A stretch of DNA of 64,000 nt from an uncultured Spirochaetaceae bacterium (GCA_944390015.1 CALXOL010000015.1:1-64000), one strand, 5' to 3'; positions 54,905-62,115 are shown, counted from the first letter of the stretch. The notes: generated from the sequence alone by a model not told the origin. Made by a program: numbers and translations.

Positions 54905-55017
54905 TAAAAAAATAAAATTAACCATGCACAGAACGCATAAAGGACTCCATCTGGAGCCCTTCATGGTCGTGCGCCCTGGTACGAAACCAGAACTTGAAGA
55001 TGGTATCATCTCCCAAC
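54905..55017 (-). ncRNA. candidate structured RNA upstream of gltX
   Basis: On the minus strand an extended -10 (TGA-TATACT, 55024-55029) predicts a start near 55017. Three hairpins follow: a seven-pair stem at 54996-55013, CTGGT-TTCGT-ACCAG at 54976-54990, and a long 14-pair stem at 54936-54965. The last has two G-U pairs on the minus strand that become A-C mismatches on the plus strand, which shows which strand is transcribed. A T-rich stretch (54906-54917) ends the element. It could be an independent small RNA or the first part of a synthetase-operon leader. It is not a T-box: I see no specifier loop or antiterminator bulge. Confidence 0.55.
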
Positions 55018-55078
55018 TTAAAAAGTATATCACTTTTTCAATACTACGTCGCTATCCTTACTTTTTGCTATTCCCCTA

Positions 55079-55909
55079 TTAGGCCTCAGGCCACATGGGA
55101 GGACGCTCATCAAGGAACTTTAAGGTCTCTGAGAGTACTTGTTTCTCCGCACTCTCTTTTCTGTCATAAGGCATGTAGTGCGTGCCTTTGGCTATCTTCT
55201 TATAGTTGGTAAAATTCTCAATGACCTTTGGACCATATGAGCAAAGCGCATCATCCGCTCCATAAAGGTTTAAATAGTTCTCCCTTTTAAACAATGGAGC
55301 GGCTTTTGCCATGGCATCATAGAGATCGAGCATCTGAGATGGATAAAGGTGTGACCAGTACTCAGCGCCATAGTACTCGTCATCACATGGAGCGCCTAAA
55401 TAATGAAGGTGAAAACTAGGATCACTCTGCCATGGAACATCTGGAATCCTTCCATCAGCTTTAAGCTCTTTTAGCAATGTCTTCTTTACGGGGTGCTTCA
55501 TCCTCAGCGGGGGCGCAACCATGACAGCCTTATCTATGATGGCGCTATCAGCAAGGGCTAGAAGAGAGCAGCCCATCGAATGACCTACCGCATAGACCTT
55601 CTGATAGTTCATCTTCAAATCCGAGAGTGCGTTATCAACAAGGCCAAGCCAGTCGGAGAGCCCGCTATTAGAGAAATCCTCTCCGCTTGTTCCCATGCCA
55701 GGAAGTCGTGGAACATAACAGTCGAATCCTGCGGAATAAAGATAATCCGCGATACTCACCATCTCCCCGGGATATCCGGCATAACCGTGCACAAGCAATA
55801 CTGCGCGATAGAAGTTATTGCTGAGCGTAAAACTACGTCCGCTTGAGCGCTCACTCTTCTTATCGCGATAGAGTCCGTAATACCATGAAGTGGGAACACT
55901 ATATATCAC
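55079..55909 (-). CDS. alpha/beta hydrolase (carboxylesterase/lysophospholipase-like)
   Basis: A 276-residue serine hydrolase with VLLVHGYAGYPGEM as oxyanion region, nucleophile elbow AVGHSMGCS, an Asp in YGADDAL and the final His in GTHYMPYD. It is closest in style to monoacylglycerol-lipase/carboxylesterase proteins; it has no signal peptide. GTG 55909 is preferred because AGGAGG lies seven bases upstream and it overlaps the regulator stop as GTGA; the ATG at 55951 would embed 14 extra codons in the upstream gene. It is the last gene of the five-gene RloAB operon. Confidence 0.85.
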   Translation of the reverse strand: MIYSVPTSWYYGLYRDKKSERSSGRSFTLSNNFYRAVLLVHGYAGYPGEMVSIADYLYSAGFDCYVPRLPGMGTSGEDFSNSGLSDWLGLVDNALSDLKMNYQKVYAVGHSMGCSLLALADSAIIDKAVMVAPPLRMKHPVKKTLLKELKADGRIPDVPWQSDPSFHLHYLGAPCDDEYYGAEYWSHLYPSQMLDLYDAMAKAAPLFKRENYLNLYGADDALCSYGPKVIENFTNYKKIAKGTHYMPYDRKESAEKQVLSETLKFLDERPPMWPEA

Positions 55910-56817
55910 CAGGAGGCCTCCTCGAAAAGGTTCAACAGGTCGATTCTGCATCTGACACCCGTCTTACTGAATATGTTTGCAATGTGATTATTCACGGTAT
56001 TCACGCTTATATTGAGTTTGCCTCCGATCTCCTTATTAGTAAGCCCCATCTTTATGAGCTTGATTATCTCGACCTCCCTTTCTGTGATATGGAAGTTCTC
56101 GACTATCTCATCCATCAGACGGCTCTTATCACTCTGGATCTCATCACTCTTCTTCTCATTCCTCCTATCCTGGTTATCGATTGCGATGAAGAGGAATACC
56201 AGGAGCATTATGAAATAAAGCAGTGCAACCGTCGGAAGCAGTGCGGGTGTGAGAAGAGGGAAAAGAATCGATGCCGTAAAAAGCAGTACGACAAGTGCTG
56301 AAACGGAGATAATCGTTATAGCAACAGCCTTTACCCCCTTCTGCTCTATCTTCGTACAGTTAACCGCCATTATTACGACCGTGTATACTATATCAAGAGC
56401 GAATGCCAGATGCTGGAGATATAAGAATACCTCATGCTTTAGGAATATTGAGAGTATGTAGCATACAACGAAGAATGCTGCCACGAGGGAGAATGCAACC
56501 TTCTCATATGCCGGCATAGGACGTGCGATGACCCAGTTAATAAAAAGAGGTATGAACACGATCAAAAACGCCGCATCAATATGGAAAAGTATGTCCCAGA
56601 TGTAGCGGAAGATGCTCATTGCCAGTGAATCTTCAAAAAGATATGAGAACTGTACGATGGCGTAACTGAATACTACACCCAGCAGTGTGGATGCGAATAC
56701 AATGAGAAACTTCGACCATTTAAAAGAGGCCTTCCGCCCCCATATGATTGCGAGCGAAAGGTCCATCGAAGATATTGAAATCGCCAGTATGCAGGCGATA
56801 ACCGTCAAGGCCTGCAT
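55906..56817 (-). CDS. membrane-anchored LuxR-type regulator
   Basis: A 303-residue protein with about seven predicted membrane helices (residues 1-210), a short linker, and a C-terminal LuxR/GerE HTH (about 238-300: ITEREVEIIKLIKMGLTNKEIGGKLNISVNTVNNHIANIF). It resembles the multi-helix-sensor/LuxR regulators of gut bacteria; the signal is unknown. Anchoring means it would bind DNA at the membrane. Its ATG overlaps the RloB stop by one base, with AGAAGG upstream. Confidence 0.9.
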   Translation of the reverse strand: MQALTVIACILAISISSMDLSLAIIWGRKASFKWSKFLIVFASTLLGVVFSYAIVQFSYLFEDSLAMSIFRYIWDILFHIDAAFLIVFIPLFINWVIARPMPAYEKVAFSLVAAFFVVCYILSIFLKHEVFLYLQHLAFALDIVYTVVIMAVNCTKIEQKGVKAVAITIISVSALVVLLFTASILFPLLTPALLPTVALLYFIMLLVFLFIAIDNQDRRNEKKSDEIQSDKSRLMDEIVENFHITEREVEIIKLIKMGLTNKEIGGKLNISVNTVNNHIANIFSKTGVRCRIDLLNLFEEASW

Positions 56818-57452
56818 TACTTGAATGCCTTCTGGTTATGGCTCATGTCGGCCTGACCGCACACATTCTGAATGCACTCATCGAAAAGCGGCATCGTAGT
56901 CGCTTCAAGTCCGGTCTGAATCTTGACGATGTCATTGTAGTTTCTTGCATTAAGATCCGCAGTCGCATGGCGACTAAAGAGCTGAAGATGAAGATTGAGT
57001 CCTCCTGTAAGCAGGTACTCAGGAGTCATCTCGAATCCCTTGATAGCCCCCTTCACTCTTGCTCTCAGAGCCTCGGCATCATTCGTATATGCCGCCATCT
57101 GTCCCAAATGTAATGCGAACCAGAGTTCAAAGCATGGATTGAACCAGCAGAGGTTTATCTTCTTACGCTCCGCATACTCTCCCATCTCCTTTACAGTCTC
57201 AATATCCGCACCAACCTCATCCAGACCGAAAAGAGTCCATACATACTGATAACGCCCTGCAAGCTTCTTGCGGCTTGTGATGTCGATAAGCTGCTTGAGA
57301 CTAAGGCTCTCACTTCCAGCCCACTCGACGGTAAGATTCATATATCTGCAGTCCTTCCTCATCTGATTGAAGTAAATGGACTCAGCTCTTGTTGCCGTTA
57401 CAAGAAGGATCGTTCCCTTGGCTTCTGTTATGTTCTTCTTACGTTTTGCCAT
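56817..57452 (-). CDS. RloB-like protein (AbiLii-type partner)
   Basis: A 211-residue protein of the RloB family (TOPRIM-like). The diagnostic segment NPCFELWFALHLGQ is intact. The N-terminal motif, usually EGxxTExxYF, reads TATRAESIYFNQM, keeping Glu. The usual DxD strand (VFDRDE) reads VWTLFGLDEV, missing its first Asp. Thus metal binding may be altered. RloB proteins pair with the AAA ATPase encoded one base upstream; the pair corresponds to RloAB and AbiL defence proteins. GGAGGAG lies before the ATG. Confidence 0.85.
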   Translation of the reverse strand: MAKRKKNITEAKGTILLVTATRAESIYFNQMRKDCRYMNLTVEWAGSESLSLKQLIDITSRKKLAGRYQYVWTLFGLDEVGADIETVKEMGEYAERKKINLCWFNPCFELWFALHLGQMAAYTNDAEALRARVKGAIKGFEMTPEYLLTGGLNLHLQLFSRHATADLNARNYNDIVKIQTGLEATTMPLFDECIQNVCGQADMSHNQKAFK

Positions 57453-57453
57453 C

Positions 57454-58740
57454 TCAGTTCTCCTCCTTCTCTTCTGTTACTTCTTCCTCTTTAACAGGAG
57501 TACCATCATGCACGAAGTAGAAATCGCTGGTTACAGGAAGCGCACCGAACGCACCCTGCAGATAACGATTGTAATTGCTGGTCCTGCTTCTGCCCTTGAA
57601 ATCTGAAAGGCTATAGAAAACAGTGCTGGACTCGTTATCCTTCTGTGCGAACCAAATGGCATCCTTTCTAAGAAGTCCATCCTTCAGAAGGGACGGATTG
57701 CAATCTACAACCAGCATCTGACTCTGCTTATTGCAGGACTCGAATATCTCTACCAAGTGGCAAAGTACATCGGGATGGAGAAGCTGACCGAAGTCATCTA
57801 TTAAGAGAACCTTCTCGCTTACGAAGCTCGTGAAGAATGCGATACCGATCGCGACTAATCTTCTTAAAGAAAGGCTCTCCATGAGGAATGAGTTCGAATA
57901 TCCATCTACCTTCTTGTCGTTTACATAGACGTGTGTGAAGACAACGCTCCTGGAGCCGTCTTCCTTCTCCCTGACACCTACACGCCTGATATCCGTAATA
58001 TCCAGGGCCCAGAGGTAGTTAACGAGCATATCACCCCAACCAGGATGCTTCTTAAGGGCATCTGCAACAAACTGCTCGGCCTGAGTTCCAACTCCCATCG
58101 GCAGTATGTTAAGCGTATTCTTAAACCATGAATACATCTCACCACTTGTCTGACCACCTGAGAGAGCACTCTCATTAAGGAAAGTCCTGCTCTTTGGAAG
58201 ATGCTTTGCAGCCCTCTTCTTATCACCACGGTAAAGTTTACCGAAGCGGTAATCATAAGCATCCCCTTCTTCCGCCTTCTTTCTCTCGAACATCAGCTTC
58301 TTAGAACCGTTGACGATATAATAGAGGGACTCCTCATATACCATCTCGCGGTTTGCTGATAATAGATAGCGTCCGATGATTGTCGGGTTCTCCTCATTGC
58401 CTTCCTCTCCCTTGTTAAGAAGAACGTCAATGCTGATGTTTGCAGGGGTGAGTTTGTCTATTCCATATGCGAATACCGTTCCGGAAAGACTTGATGCCAG
58501 CGGATTCTCTATCTCACGAGGAGAGAGGACAATCCTCCTAAGCACTTCAAGGGCTCTCACGAAGGAGCTCTTACCCGCTCCATTCGGACCAATTACGGCT
58601 GAAGTCTTAATCAGATTTATCTTGTCGTTGACAGCGATAACCTTACTCGGATCGAGGCGGCTATCCTTAACGGCTTCAAAACTGATAGTCTGAGCGGACT
58701 TAACCGATTTGAAGTTTTCAATAGTCATGCTCAATAGCAT
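57454..58740 (-). CDS. AAA15/21-type ATPase (RloA/AbiLi-like)
   Basis: A 428-residue ABC/SMC-like ATPase. It opens MTIENFKSVKSAQTISFEA, Walker A is GPNGAGKSS, and the signature region reads MESLSLRRLV. Walker B/D-loop is VLLIDDFGQLLHPDV, with Asp where the catalytic Glu is usual. The C-terminal YLQGAFGALP corresponds to the YLxGRFGxxP mark of RloA-type proteins. The tail (last 20 residues) is highly acidic. AGGAGG lies before ATG 58740, which shares one base with the phosphatase stop. With RloB it forms the core of the proposed defence or stress operon. Confidence 0.87.
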   Translation of the reverse strand: MLLSMTIENFKSVKSAQTISFEAVKDSRLDPSKVIAVNDKINLIKTSAVIGPNGAGKSSFVRALEVLRRIVLSPREIENPLASSLSGTVFAYGIDKLTPANISIDVLLNKGEEGNEENPTIIGRYLLSANREMVYEESLYYIVNGSKKLMFERKKAEEGDAYDYRFGKLYRGDKKRAAKHLPKSRTFLNESALSGGQTSGEMYSWFKNTLNILPMGVGTQAEQFVADALKKHPGWGDMLVNYLWALDITDIRRVGVREKEDGSRSVVFTHVYVNDKKVDGYSNSFLMESLSLRRLVAIGIAFFTSFVSEKVLLIDDFGQLLHPDVLCHLVEIFESCNKQSQMLVVDCNPSLLKDGLLRKDAIWFAQKDNESSTVFYSLSDFKGRSRTSNYNRYLQGAFGALPVTSDFYFVHDGTPVKEEEVTEEKEEN

Positions 58741-59390
58741 TACACGACCTCCTTAAGCTGACGGGCCAGACGGCTCATCTTACTCATAATATCTGGATGG
58801 CTTGATATCATCTCAGCCAAATCAATCACATCTTCTTTTCTACCATGACAGTCGGAAGCAAGAAGGTCAACAAGACCTGCCTTCACATATTTTTCTGCCA
58901 TGCCGCCCTTCTTAAGCGCCTTGCCGTTTACCTGGATGAGGTATCCTCTGTCCTTCATCTGTTTAAGCGCATCGCCCTCAGGGCTAAGCCACCTGTAACG
59001 CTCAACATGCGCTATTATCGGAACCAAAGGCTCCAGGCTCTCAAGCTTGGGAAAGAGATCTGGTGGAGCATAATCAACAGGGAACTCGACCAAGGCATAT
59101 TTACCAAGGATAGGTATGCCTTTGACAACCTGTTCGTTTAAAACGTAAATCTCACTTGCCAGAGAGGAGAAAATCTTTTTTTCCTCGCATATCGCACTCA
59201 CCTTAAGCCAAGCATCACGGAGCGCCTTTGTATCCGTGGTGACATATGGATCGTAGAGATGTGGTGTGAAGATTATTCCAGAAAAACCGCATTTCTTATA
59301 CAAATCCAGGTAATCCCCGATTTCTTCCCACTCAACAAAGCCATCATCAACATGAGGAAGAAGATGGCAATGCATATCAAACAATTCCAT
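58740..59390 (-). CDS. PHP-family phosphatase (CpsB/YwqE-like)
   Basis: A 216-residue PHP phosphoesterase of the CpsB/CapC tyrosine-phosphatase type. Metal ligands are seen in DMHCHLLPHVDDG, FTPHLYDPY, SEIYV, AHVERYRWL and ASDCHGR. Its known relatives dephosphorylate BY-kinases of capsule synthesis, but no such kinase or polysaccharide gene is nearby. It is the first gene of the operon; a perfect extended -10 (TGA-TATAAT) ends nine bases before the ATG and no ribosome site is present. Confidence 0.9.
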   Translation of the reverse strand: MELFDMHCHLLPHVDDGFVEWEEIGDYLDLYKKCGFSGIIFTPHLYDPYVTTDTKALRDAWLKVSAICEEKKIFSSLASEIYVLNEQVVKGIPILGKYALVEFPVDYAPPDLFPKLESLEPLVPIIAHVERYRWLSPEGDALKQMKDRGYLIQVNGKALKKGGMAEKYVKAGLVDLLASDCHGRKEDVIDLAEMISSHPDIMSKMSRLARQLKEVV

Positions 59391-59399
59391 ATTAGAGGT

Positions 59400-59408
59400 A
59401 TTATATCA
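59400..59408 (-). promoter_or_regulatory. extended -10 promoter of the PHP-RloAB operon
   Basis: TGA-TATAAT on the minus strand (TATAAT 59400-59405) is the full extended consensus. The predicted start lies within about three bases of ATG 59390. The interval 59409-59494 is AT-rich without other signals. Confidence 0.7.
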
Positions 59409-59494
59409 GCATTTTTGAACAAAAACAGCATTATTTATTATTTTAAGGCTATTATTATATGATAGTACAAAAAAACAATATTTGAATAAAAAAA

Positions 59495-59522
59495 TGAAGG
59501 AATATTTATCCATATTCCTTCA
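59495..59522 (-). terminator. strong terminator between the two unknown operons
   Basis: A perfect 11-pair stem TGAAGGAATAT/ATATTCCTTCA with a six-base loop, then T7A on the minus strand. It lies 60 bases past the stop at 59582 and insulates the PHP-RloAB operon. Confidence 0.85.
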
Positions 59523-59536
59523 AATTACCATTTTTA

Positions 59537-59549
59537 CTGTATTATACAG
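59537..59549 (-). promoter_or_regulatory. second copy of the CTGTATAATACAG element
   Basis: On the minus strand this reads CTGTATAATACAGTA, identical over 15 bases to 38023-38037 upstream of acpP. Here it lies between the stop of the gene at 59582 and its terminator, so any transcript starting here would be only about 45 bases, mostly the terminator hairpin. Confidence 0.45.
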
Positions 59550-59581
59550 GATATCAATTGAAATTTTTCTTTAAAATCATA

Positions 59582-59956
59582 TCAACGTATGTTGAGTAAT
59601 AATTCATCAATATTACTAATTTTCTTAGCTATGGCCTTCACCTCGCTGCAACTCTCAGCTTCGCGGATGATGACATAAGGCCCCTCATAATCTTCCGCAT
59701 GGTCTTTCAACCACTCAAGGAAAGGCTTGATCTCCGTCCCTTTGAACGCAGAAGAGAGGTCTTCTATCAGTATGAGGGAAAAGGAGGATGCGCTAATCCA
59801 CCTTTTTATCTGGCTCACACCGGATGCTGCGTCTTTTGTACTTTTAATCATCACCACTGTATTCATCGGAGTCTCGGAAAAAGAAAGTACTGCGCTTTTT
59901 ACCGTAGTAAGAACCTTTTCAACATCGTTTCCATCATATATGAAAATCTTATTCAT
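59582..59956 (-). CDS. hypothetical protein, third gene of the lipoprotein operon
   Basis: A 124-residue soluble protein of alternating strands and helices (IFIYDGNDVEKVL, TVVMIKS, FSLILIEDLS, PYVIIREAE), resembling a small Rossmann- or receiver-like fold, but I do not recognise a family. GAGGAGG lies before the ATG. It follows the lipoprotein gene by three bases and is followed by the strong terminator. Confidence 0.75.
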   Translation of the reverse strand: MNKIFIYDGNDVEKVLTTVKSAVLSFSETPMNTVVMIKSTKDAASGVSQIKRWISASSFSLILIEDLSSAFKGTEIKPFLEWLKDHAEDYEGPYVIIREAESCSEVKAIAKKISNIDELLLNIR

Positions 59957-59959
59957 TTC

Positions 59960-61072
59960 CTACCTCCTCAGAGCATCATAAATACTGCCGGAAGCAGGAG
60001 CGGAGAGGCTCTCTTCCCCACTCCTATCACTAAGCTGACGCATGCTCTCCTTATTACTCTCATCTATGCTTTTGAGTCTCGAATACAGCTGATAGACCTC
60101 TGCATTCCCACTCTCATCATAAACCCTCTTCGCCATGTCCATTGCCTTCTGGATATCCCCACATGCCGCAGTTGCAAGAGAGGCATTGTATCCGCTTGGA
60201 ACATGCCCTGAATTAAGATAAATATCCCAGAAAAGTCCTGATGCCTGTTTTATATCCCCATCCTTGAGCACATCATATGCGACTTGGGCATCTTCACTTT
60301 TTGGCCTGTTATCCATAAGGGTCAGACTTGCTCTGGTCCTAAGAGGTACGAGCTGCTGGGTAATGCGGCTCATGGAGGAATCAACCATGCGCTCAAAATG
60401 CCTATCTGGATATGCATAAATCAGATATGGATTTGAGACGAGGAAGTTATCATCATCCTCTACTACAAAGCGCCTTGTCGCGATTATGCTCTCACTCTCC
60501 ACATCCACGATGGTATAGGAGAAGGCAAGATAATAATCGGCATCATAGTAGAACTTCGTATCTGCCGTCTCATACTCATTCCCATCCGAATCCACACGTG
60601 TCTCATAAGTCGTCTTTGAATATATGTACTCATCGATGGACATGTTATCGATTCTTGGAATAAGAACAGCTTCCACTCCCCTCTTTTCAAACTCACTTCT
60701 ACTTGATACTCCGATTCTTGATGCATCGAGGATGCTGTCGGTGATATCAGGAGGCAGGATTGTATAATATCCTGATTCATCAAGCGTAGAGACGATCTTA
60801 TCCGTCATATAATCTGCGATCTCATCTTTAAGGCTCCAGTCGTAAGTCGAACGGGCAGATGCGAAACCGTAACGGGCAAGGTTGTCAATCGCCCTGATAT
60901 ACCTTGATGGATGTGAAAATCCGTAATAAGGAACGGTCGATGCGATTGCGATATTCCTGTGCCCACCCATGTCGATCTCGCTGGGTACCATATATGTTAT
61001 GTCAACGGAAGACTGACATGAGCAAAAACATATCACAACGGAAAGCAATAAAAAGAAAAGTTTCTTTCTCAT
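59960..61072 (-). CDS. predicted lipoprotein with DUF6340-like and repeat regions
   Basis: A 370-residue protein. The signal peptide ends in VVICFCSCQSS, with Cys suitable for lipidation. The main domain (about 25-250) resembles DUF6340/CsgG-like envelope lipoproteins: NIAIASTVPYYG, VEAVLIPRIDNM, a long AFSYTIVDVESESIIATRR strand pair. The last 100 residues look like TPR-type helices. It probably sits in the periplasmic or outer membrane leaflet. The start overlaps the upstream stop by four bases. Confidence 0.8.
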   Translation of the reverse strand: MRKKLFFLLLSVVICFCSCQSSVDITYMVPSEIDMGGHRNIAIASTVPYYGFSHPSRYIRAIDNLARYGFASARSTYDWSLKDEIADYMTDKIVSTLDESGYYTILPPDITDSILDASRIGVSSRSEFEKRGVEAVLIPRIDNMSIDEYIYSKTTYETRVDSDGNEYETADTKFYYDADYYLAFSYTIVDVESESIIATRRFVVEDDDNFLVSNPYLIYAYPDRHFERMVDSSMSRITQQLVPLRTRASLTLMDNRPKSEDAQVAYDVLKDGDIKQASGLFWDIYLNSGHVPSGYNASLATAACGDIQKAMDMAKRVYDESGNAEVYQLYSRLKSIDESNKESMRQLSDRSGEESLSAPASGSIYDALRR

Positions 61073-61863
61073 ATGTTTCCTCTCTGAATTATGCGTGTTA
61101 TCTTCAAGCCCGCAGTAATCGCCTTCTCAGGAAGTCTTACTGCGTTAATATACCAGAACGGCAGTCCGAAATAAACAGAAAGATCATCCCCATGCCCTAG
61201 TGTCGAGAAGGATAGAACCGCACGGGCCTCAAGAGATGGGCCATACTCCCCCTCATCTCTGAGAGAGACGGGGATGCCTATTAAAGCGGCTCTCTCCACT
61301 ATCTCCTGATAGTCCACATCACTCCTCTTCTCCTTTATGAGAATGAAAGGTCTGTCTTTTCTGAAGAACGGATTTGATGTCAGGCTATCAACATTAACAA
61401 GGGTATCCATCACAGCCTCCATCGAGCACTCCAAGACCCGTGGATAAGGGAACAACCTATTGCCATCAGAGGCAAGAATAAGACGAGAAAGCGTATTAGG
61501 GCTCGCCTCCAGAGATAGTCGGGTGTAATACTTCTCATGATTACCGAAATAAAGGAAAGAGACACATGGGCGGTTATCCATGATGCTTAGGCAGATTGAG
61601 AAAGCATCACGCTTTCCACAATCAAAGAAAATCATCTTCTCTTTTTCCTCAACGGCTTCATCAAGCGCTTCAAATGAAGATACGATCGAAGAAAACGGGA
61701 ATACAGAGCCGATCCTCAGAGCGGCGTTCTTGACCTTTTCAAGAGATCCGACATATACGATATCCCCTTTTGACTCTTTCATCACAGCAACAAGAACTGC
61801 GAGAGAGGTATCAATAATCTCTTCTTTTTCCTCATCTATGGCAAGTACCATGTAATCTGTCAT
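61069..61863 (-). CDS. hypothetical protein, first gene of the lipoprotein operon
   Basis: A 264-residue soluble alpha/beta protein I do not recognise. It has strands such as YMVLAIDEE, GDIVYVGSLE, KMIFFDCGK and PCVSFLYFGNHE. The ATG has no ribosome site; an extended -10 (TGT-TAGCAT, TAGCAT 61870-61875) ends six bases before it. It is coupled to the lipoprotein gene and divergent from the small acidic gene at 61920. Confidence 0.8.
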   Translation of the reverse strand: MTDYMVLAIDEEKEEIIDTSLAVLVAVMKESKGDIVYVGSLEKVKNAALRIGSVFPFSSIVSSFEALDEAVEEKEKMIFFDCGKRDAFSICLSIMDNRPCVSFLYFGNHEKYYTRLSLEASPNTLSRLILASDGNRLFPYPRVLECSMEAVMDTLVNVDSLTSNPFFRKDRPFILIKEKRSDVDYQEIVERAALIGIPVSLRDEGEYGPSLEARAVLSFSTLGHGDDLSVYFGLPFWYINAVRLPEKAITAGLKITRIIQRGNI

Positions 61864-61869
61864 GCAAAT

Positions 61870-61878
61870 ATGCTAACA
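61870..61878 (-). promoter_or_regulatory. extended -10 promoter of the lipoprotein operon
   Basis: TGT-TAGCAT on the minus strand, ending six bases before ATG 61863; predicts a leaderless mRNA. Confidence 0.6.
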
Positions 61879-61919
61879 CAAATATAGGATTTTTTCATTA
61901 TCAGATATATTATCGTTAT

Positions 61920-62075
61920 ATGGCGCTCTATTTTGATGATTTCCTGGATGAAGAGGAAGAAGAGAGAGAAGGAGAAGAAATTCTCATAGATTTAAAGAAA
62001 ATTGTCGATGATATGGATGATGTTGAATCACTATATGAGGATGAGGACGATGAGGAGGAAGATCTCTCCTTCTAA
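61920..62075 (+). CDS. 51-residue highly acidic small protein
   Basis: An ATG at 61920 opens a 51-codon frame ending TAA 62073-62075. About half the residues are Asp or Glu, with runs EEEEEREGEE near residue 11 and DEDDEEED near the C-terminus. A hydrophobic patch ILIDLKKIVDDM lies between. No ribosome site is present, but TATTAT (61908-61913) ends six bases before the ATG, as at other leaderless starts here. Coding is supported by this promoter geometry and the clean frame in an otherwise packed region. Possible roles include binding a basic partner; this is speculation. Confidence 0.55.
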   Translation: MALYFDDFLDEEEEEREGEEILIDLKKIVDDMDDVESLYEDEDDEEEDLSF

Positions 62076-62115
62076 AAAAAGAATAGAAATTGCATAAATA
62101 TGCACCTATTGAATA

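Noticed and set aside
54812-55078. T-box leader upstream of gltX-glyS-tyrS
   Set aside because: No specifier loop, no T-box bulge sequence and no terminator/antiterminator pair can be recognised; the hairpins present are different.
56012-56461. Small hydrophobic frames opposite the LuxR regulator
   Set aside because: They are the complement of membrane-helix codons and carry no start signals.
58740-59390. Capsule synthesis locus around the CpsB-like phosphatase
   Set aside because: No BY-kinase, Wzc, polymerase or glycosyltransferase genes lie nearby; neighbours are RloAB and regulators.
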